NCBI GenBank assembly: GCA_905201505.1
Contig: CAJKOJ010000046.1
Location: forward strand, 1-15,361
DNA length: 15,361 bases
Origin: an uncultured Eubacteriales bacterium
GTDB taxonomy: Bacteria > Bacillota > Clostridia > Lachnospirales > CAG-274
Reading direction: 5' to 3'
Shown here in pieces: positions 14,301-15,361 of this stretch (positions within the stretch are counted from its first letter, which is position 1; each line of letters starts with the position of its first letter). The notes under the pieces are model-generated. The model was not told where the DNA came from. It saw only the letters and a list, made by a program, of their open reading frames with translations, and searched no databases. A program made the translations under genes and the position numbers.

Positions 14301-15302
14301 CACTGTCTTGAAAATATCCCCTTTAGCATAAGTACTTTTTAACGGAAGATAATCTACACTAATATCTGTAACTTCCAAATCTTTAACTTCAACAGGAATT
14401 GAAACTGATGCATTACCCTTTACAAGAGTAACAGTCTGCTTTCCTGTCTTTTTAGCATTATAGCCTTTTACAAGATAGTCCTTAACTTCTTCTGTTGTAC
14501 CATCATCATAAGTTACAACAGCCTTAATCCCTGTAAGGTCAAGATCATCACCATAAGTATATTCTGTCTTGCAGTCTCCTTCTATTTTCATTGAAACAGG
14601 CTTCTTATCAGCCATTTCTATTTTAACATCAGAAAATGTTGCTTTAACATTTCTTGCTATATATAAACAAGGGTAAATTGTATCCTCAAATGAAGACATT
14701 TCTATAACTTCGCTTTTATCGCCGCAAGTCAATGTGTAAGCATTTCCAACTTTCTTAATAGAAAGAGAATATGTACCTAAATTACTTCCTGAATTAGAAA
14801 TAGGATCAGACAAAGCATCTCCCACTTCTTTTTTATCAGAAGAATTTCTTGACATAGCCCTGAAAGTTAAATCATCTGATTTGCTTGGAGCATAAGTCCC
14901 TAAAAACAGACCATCATCATAAGAAATATCATCTGTCTTGTGATAAAGGGAATCCAGTACAGCAATACCGACTGAACCCTGCTGAGGATTGCTGCTTTCC
15001 TCCATTGTATTATATTCATTTATTGTAACTTTCGCACTGATTTCAAAATCATCAGCATTATCAAATTCCTTAGCATAGTAAATTATGCTGTCTTCACCGT
15101 CTGAAAACTTACCATTATTTACTTTGGTATTTTCCATAACAACGTTATTATCAGTAGTGGTTACATTAAAATTAATGCTTCCATCCTTTCCTGTCCAATC
15201 AACAATCCAGCTGCTGTCAATAGCTGCTGATATAGGTATAGACCCAATATTGGTAAAAGCCATAGTAAGAGCCATACCGGCATATATAATTCTCTTCTTC
15301 AT
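11367..15302 (-). CDS. large secreted pectate lyase, PL9 family, with duplicated beta-sandwich-like modules and four Ig-like domains
   Basis: A 1311-residue exported enzyme predicted to cut polygalacturonate by calcium-dependent beta-elimination. A signal peptide occupies residues 1-27 ('MKKRIIYAGMALTMAF', cleavage near ISA|AID). Residues 30-230 and 568-832 are two related modules, with 'DFEISAKVTINEY' against 'DFKISADITVDKY' and 'GTYSLSIKKVGNAYTL' against 'NKYRMTLERLNGGLMA'. Between them lie four Big_3-type Ig-like domains (about 235-308, 310-402, 405-487, 489-566). The catalytic right-handed beta-helix is at about 945-1260. Asp 1115, 1139, 1140 and 1143 have exactly the spacing of the calcium ligands of Dickeya Pel9A (209, 233, 234, 237), and Lys 1188 in NNGFKCGG is the likely catalytic base. 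No LPXTG, SLH or dockerin is seen, so it may be freely secreted. The start ATG follows AAGGGGG. It is transcribed alone. Confidence 0.9.
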   Translation of the reverse strand: MKKRIIYAGMALTMAFTNIGSIPISAAIDSSWIVDWTGKDGSINFNVTTTDNNVVMENTKVNNGKFSDGEDSIIYYAKEFDNADDFEISAKVTINEYNTMEESSNPQQGSVGIAVLDSLYHKTDDISYDDGLFLGTYAPSKSDDLTFRAMSRNSSDKKEVGDALSDPISNSGSNLGTYSLSIKKVGNAYTLTCGDKSEVIEMSSFEDTIYPCLYIARNVKATFSDVKIEMADKKPVSMKIEGDCKTEYTYGDDLDLTGIKAVVTYDDGTTEEVKDYLVKGYNAKKTGKQTVTLVKGNASVSIPVEVKDLEVTDISVDYLPLKSTYAKGDIFKTVGMQVTASYSDGTSEILSPDKYTLKIDGKNIEDGKVITDVGKKQVKVYRNDEEGIFSKVTGSFYININKSSVDTITVKEPIKKIYYLGDDLDTTGMVVKSSYTDNTGKVINENLKPCDYTISGFDSSEVGDKTVVITSVANPEVSASFKVNVFERQAQSIQISEYPRTTYAVGEEFDSSGMVVSVVYDNGDTEATDNYTVDTSAFNTSAVGSTSVTVSAEGFESVTLPVTVVAEMNNVWRSATFGQSSGYDKGPDSVGVTADNYGDTTGKIVVKAWDGAGKITNDHDGMTYYFTQIAGSSDFKISADITVDKYLEHNNDDTKRNGQEAFGIMAKDVVPLEGTDGAITIDPASAKVDEEGVAVPVNNNKVFASNMVILGGYSGTGWPSDKTSASYEKNSNINRINLIVRNGVTATDGGGNRVGPYAVSSDFPKEGNKYRMTLERLNGGLMAKCYNYQTEETMEYYYYDDSFLTTQNPDVAYVGFFAARWAQITVENVDFYETSKETDRTIISNEKTEETAELSFRSNPYSTKPVYDFDLDLDNAKGTVTVKMNDKVIAQDRPISDIEHFTANLNTNAVNKLVAVFNPDDSLNLTSYEPIIIRENIYHKSINAAVSTVYASPDGSFKGNGTEGNPYDIYTAIGFLQPGQTLMLKGGTYKLNRPIEILNGNNGTANKMITVQAKKNEKVVIDGQNMTAAVIHGGDYWHFKDIEFTNCAANQKCFHLGGSHNIIENCIFSNNRDMGLQISRISGKIQPDFNSWPSYNLILNCESYNNCDPSMINADGFGAKLTVGAGNVFRGCKSHHNVDDGWDLYTKVNTGAIGAVTLENCESYRNGWRLNEDGTETPYNAGGNNGFKCGGENVAVQHTLINCKAYGNGNNGITTNSNPALKLVNVTAYDNGGCNVRLYSDKPDEYNYDVEGVYSANGGEPDVVGTLTQNTEYTNASEKPLSSESNYWCGKGGIGKNSVGDTLVREQVIKK

Positions 15303-15361
15303 TGAGAAACCCCCTTGTATACTTGTTTATAAATATATAATTTAATTATAATATCTACAAT

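Noticed and set aside
1..15361. CRISPR arrays, tRNA genes, transposases, integrases or attachment sites
   Set aside because: I looked on both strands and saw no regular repeat-spacer pattern, tRNA T-loop signature or mobile-element gene.

Overview
The window reads as DNA from an anaerobic, Gram-positive, Clostridia-type gut or rumen bacterium. Supporting signs are AT-rich coding with AGA-dominated arginine use over most of its length, strong AGGAGG-type ribosome binding sites, pyruvate formate-lyase fermentation genes, a large Bacillus/Clostridium-type SRP RNA with an Alu domain, and a very large secreted pectate lyase. The first ~2.2 kb are much richer in G+C (43 of the first 60 bases, against 18 of 60 at 3001-3060). 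They look like a different genome, perhaps a Lachnospiraceae relative. The change of style falls inside the 5' end of pflB, so either a recombination joint or an assembly chimera must be kept in mind.

Layout. 2-691 (+): a 5'-truncated tRNA-dihydrouridine synthase. 878-1795 (+): a PAS-GGDEF diguanylate cyclase, followed by a hairpin terminator. 2070-2197: a strong promoter and leader. 2198-4789 (+): a pyruvate formate-lyase in pieces. A 683-residue catalytic barrel protein lacks the glycyl radical domain. It is followed by a 75-residue acidic protein with a Cys motif and a 79-residue protein that is the missing glycyl radical domain. A clear terminator follows. 4882-6326 (+): the radical-SAM PFL activase (pflA), overlapping by one base with rsmG (16S rRNA m7G527 methyltransferase). 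A long perfect hairpin closes this side.

6391-15302 is entirely on the minus strand. In transcription order it holds a 1311-residue secreted PL9-type pectate lyase with four Ig-like domains, then a tight operon: DUF2461 protein, TetM-like translational GTPase, tadA, Cdd1-type helix-hairpin-helix protein and HAD phosphatase. The SRP RNA gene follows with its own promoter and terminator, then a YafP-like GNAT acetyltransferase with its own promoter.

How the genes work together. PflA would install the glycyl radical on the separate 79-residue protein, which must then dock into the barrel protein to rebuild an active PFL. The 75-residue protein copies the first ~28 residues of the radical domain but replaces the radical site by a CxxC-x5-C segment, so it could be a cap, regulator or redox partner; that is inference. 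The minus-strand cluster is mainly translation-related (TadA, TetM-like GTPase, SRP RNA). The pectate lyase fits a plant-polysaccharide-fermenting lifestyle that ends in formate. The split PFL with its cysteine-bearing paralogue is the part most likely to be undescribed.
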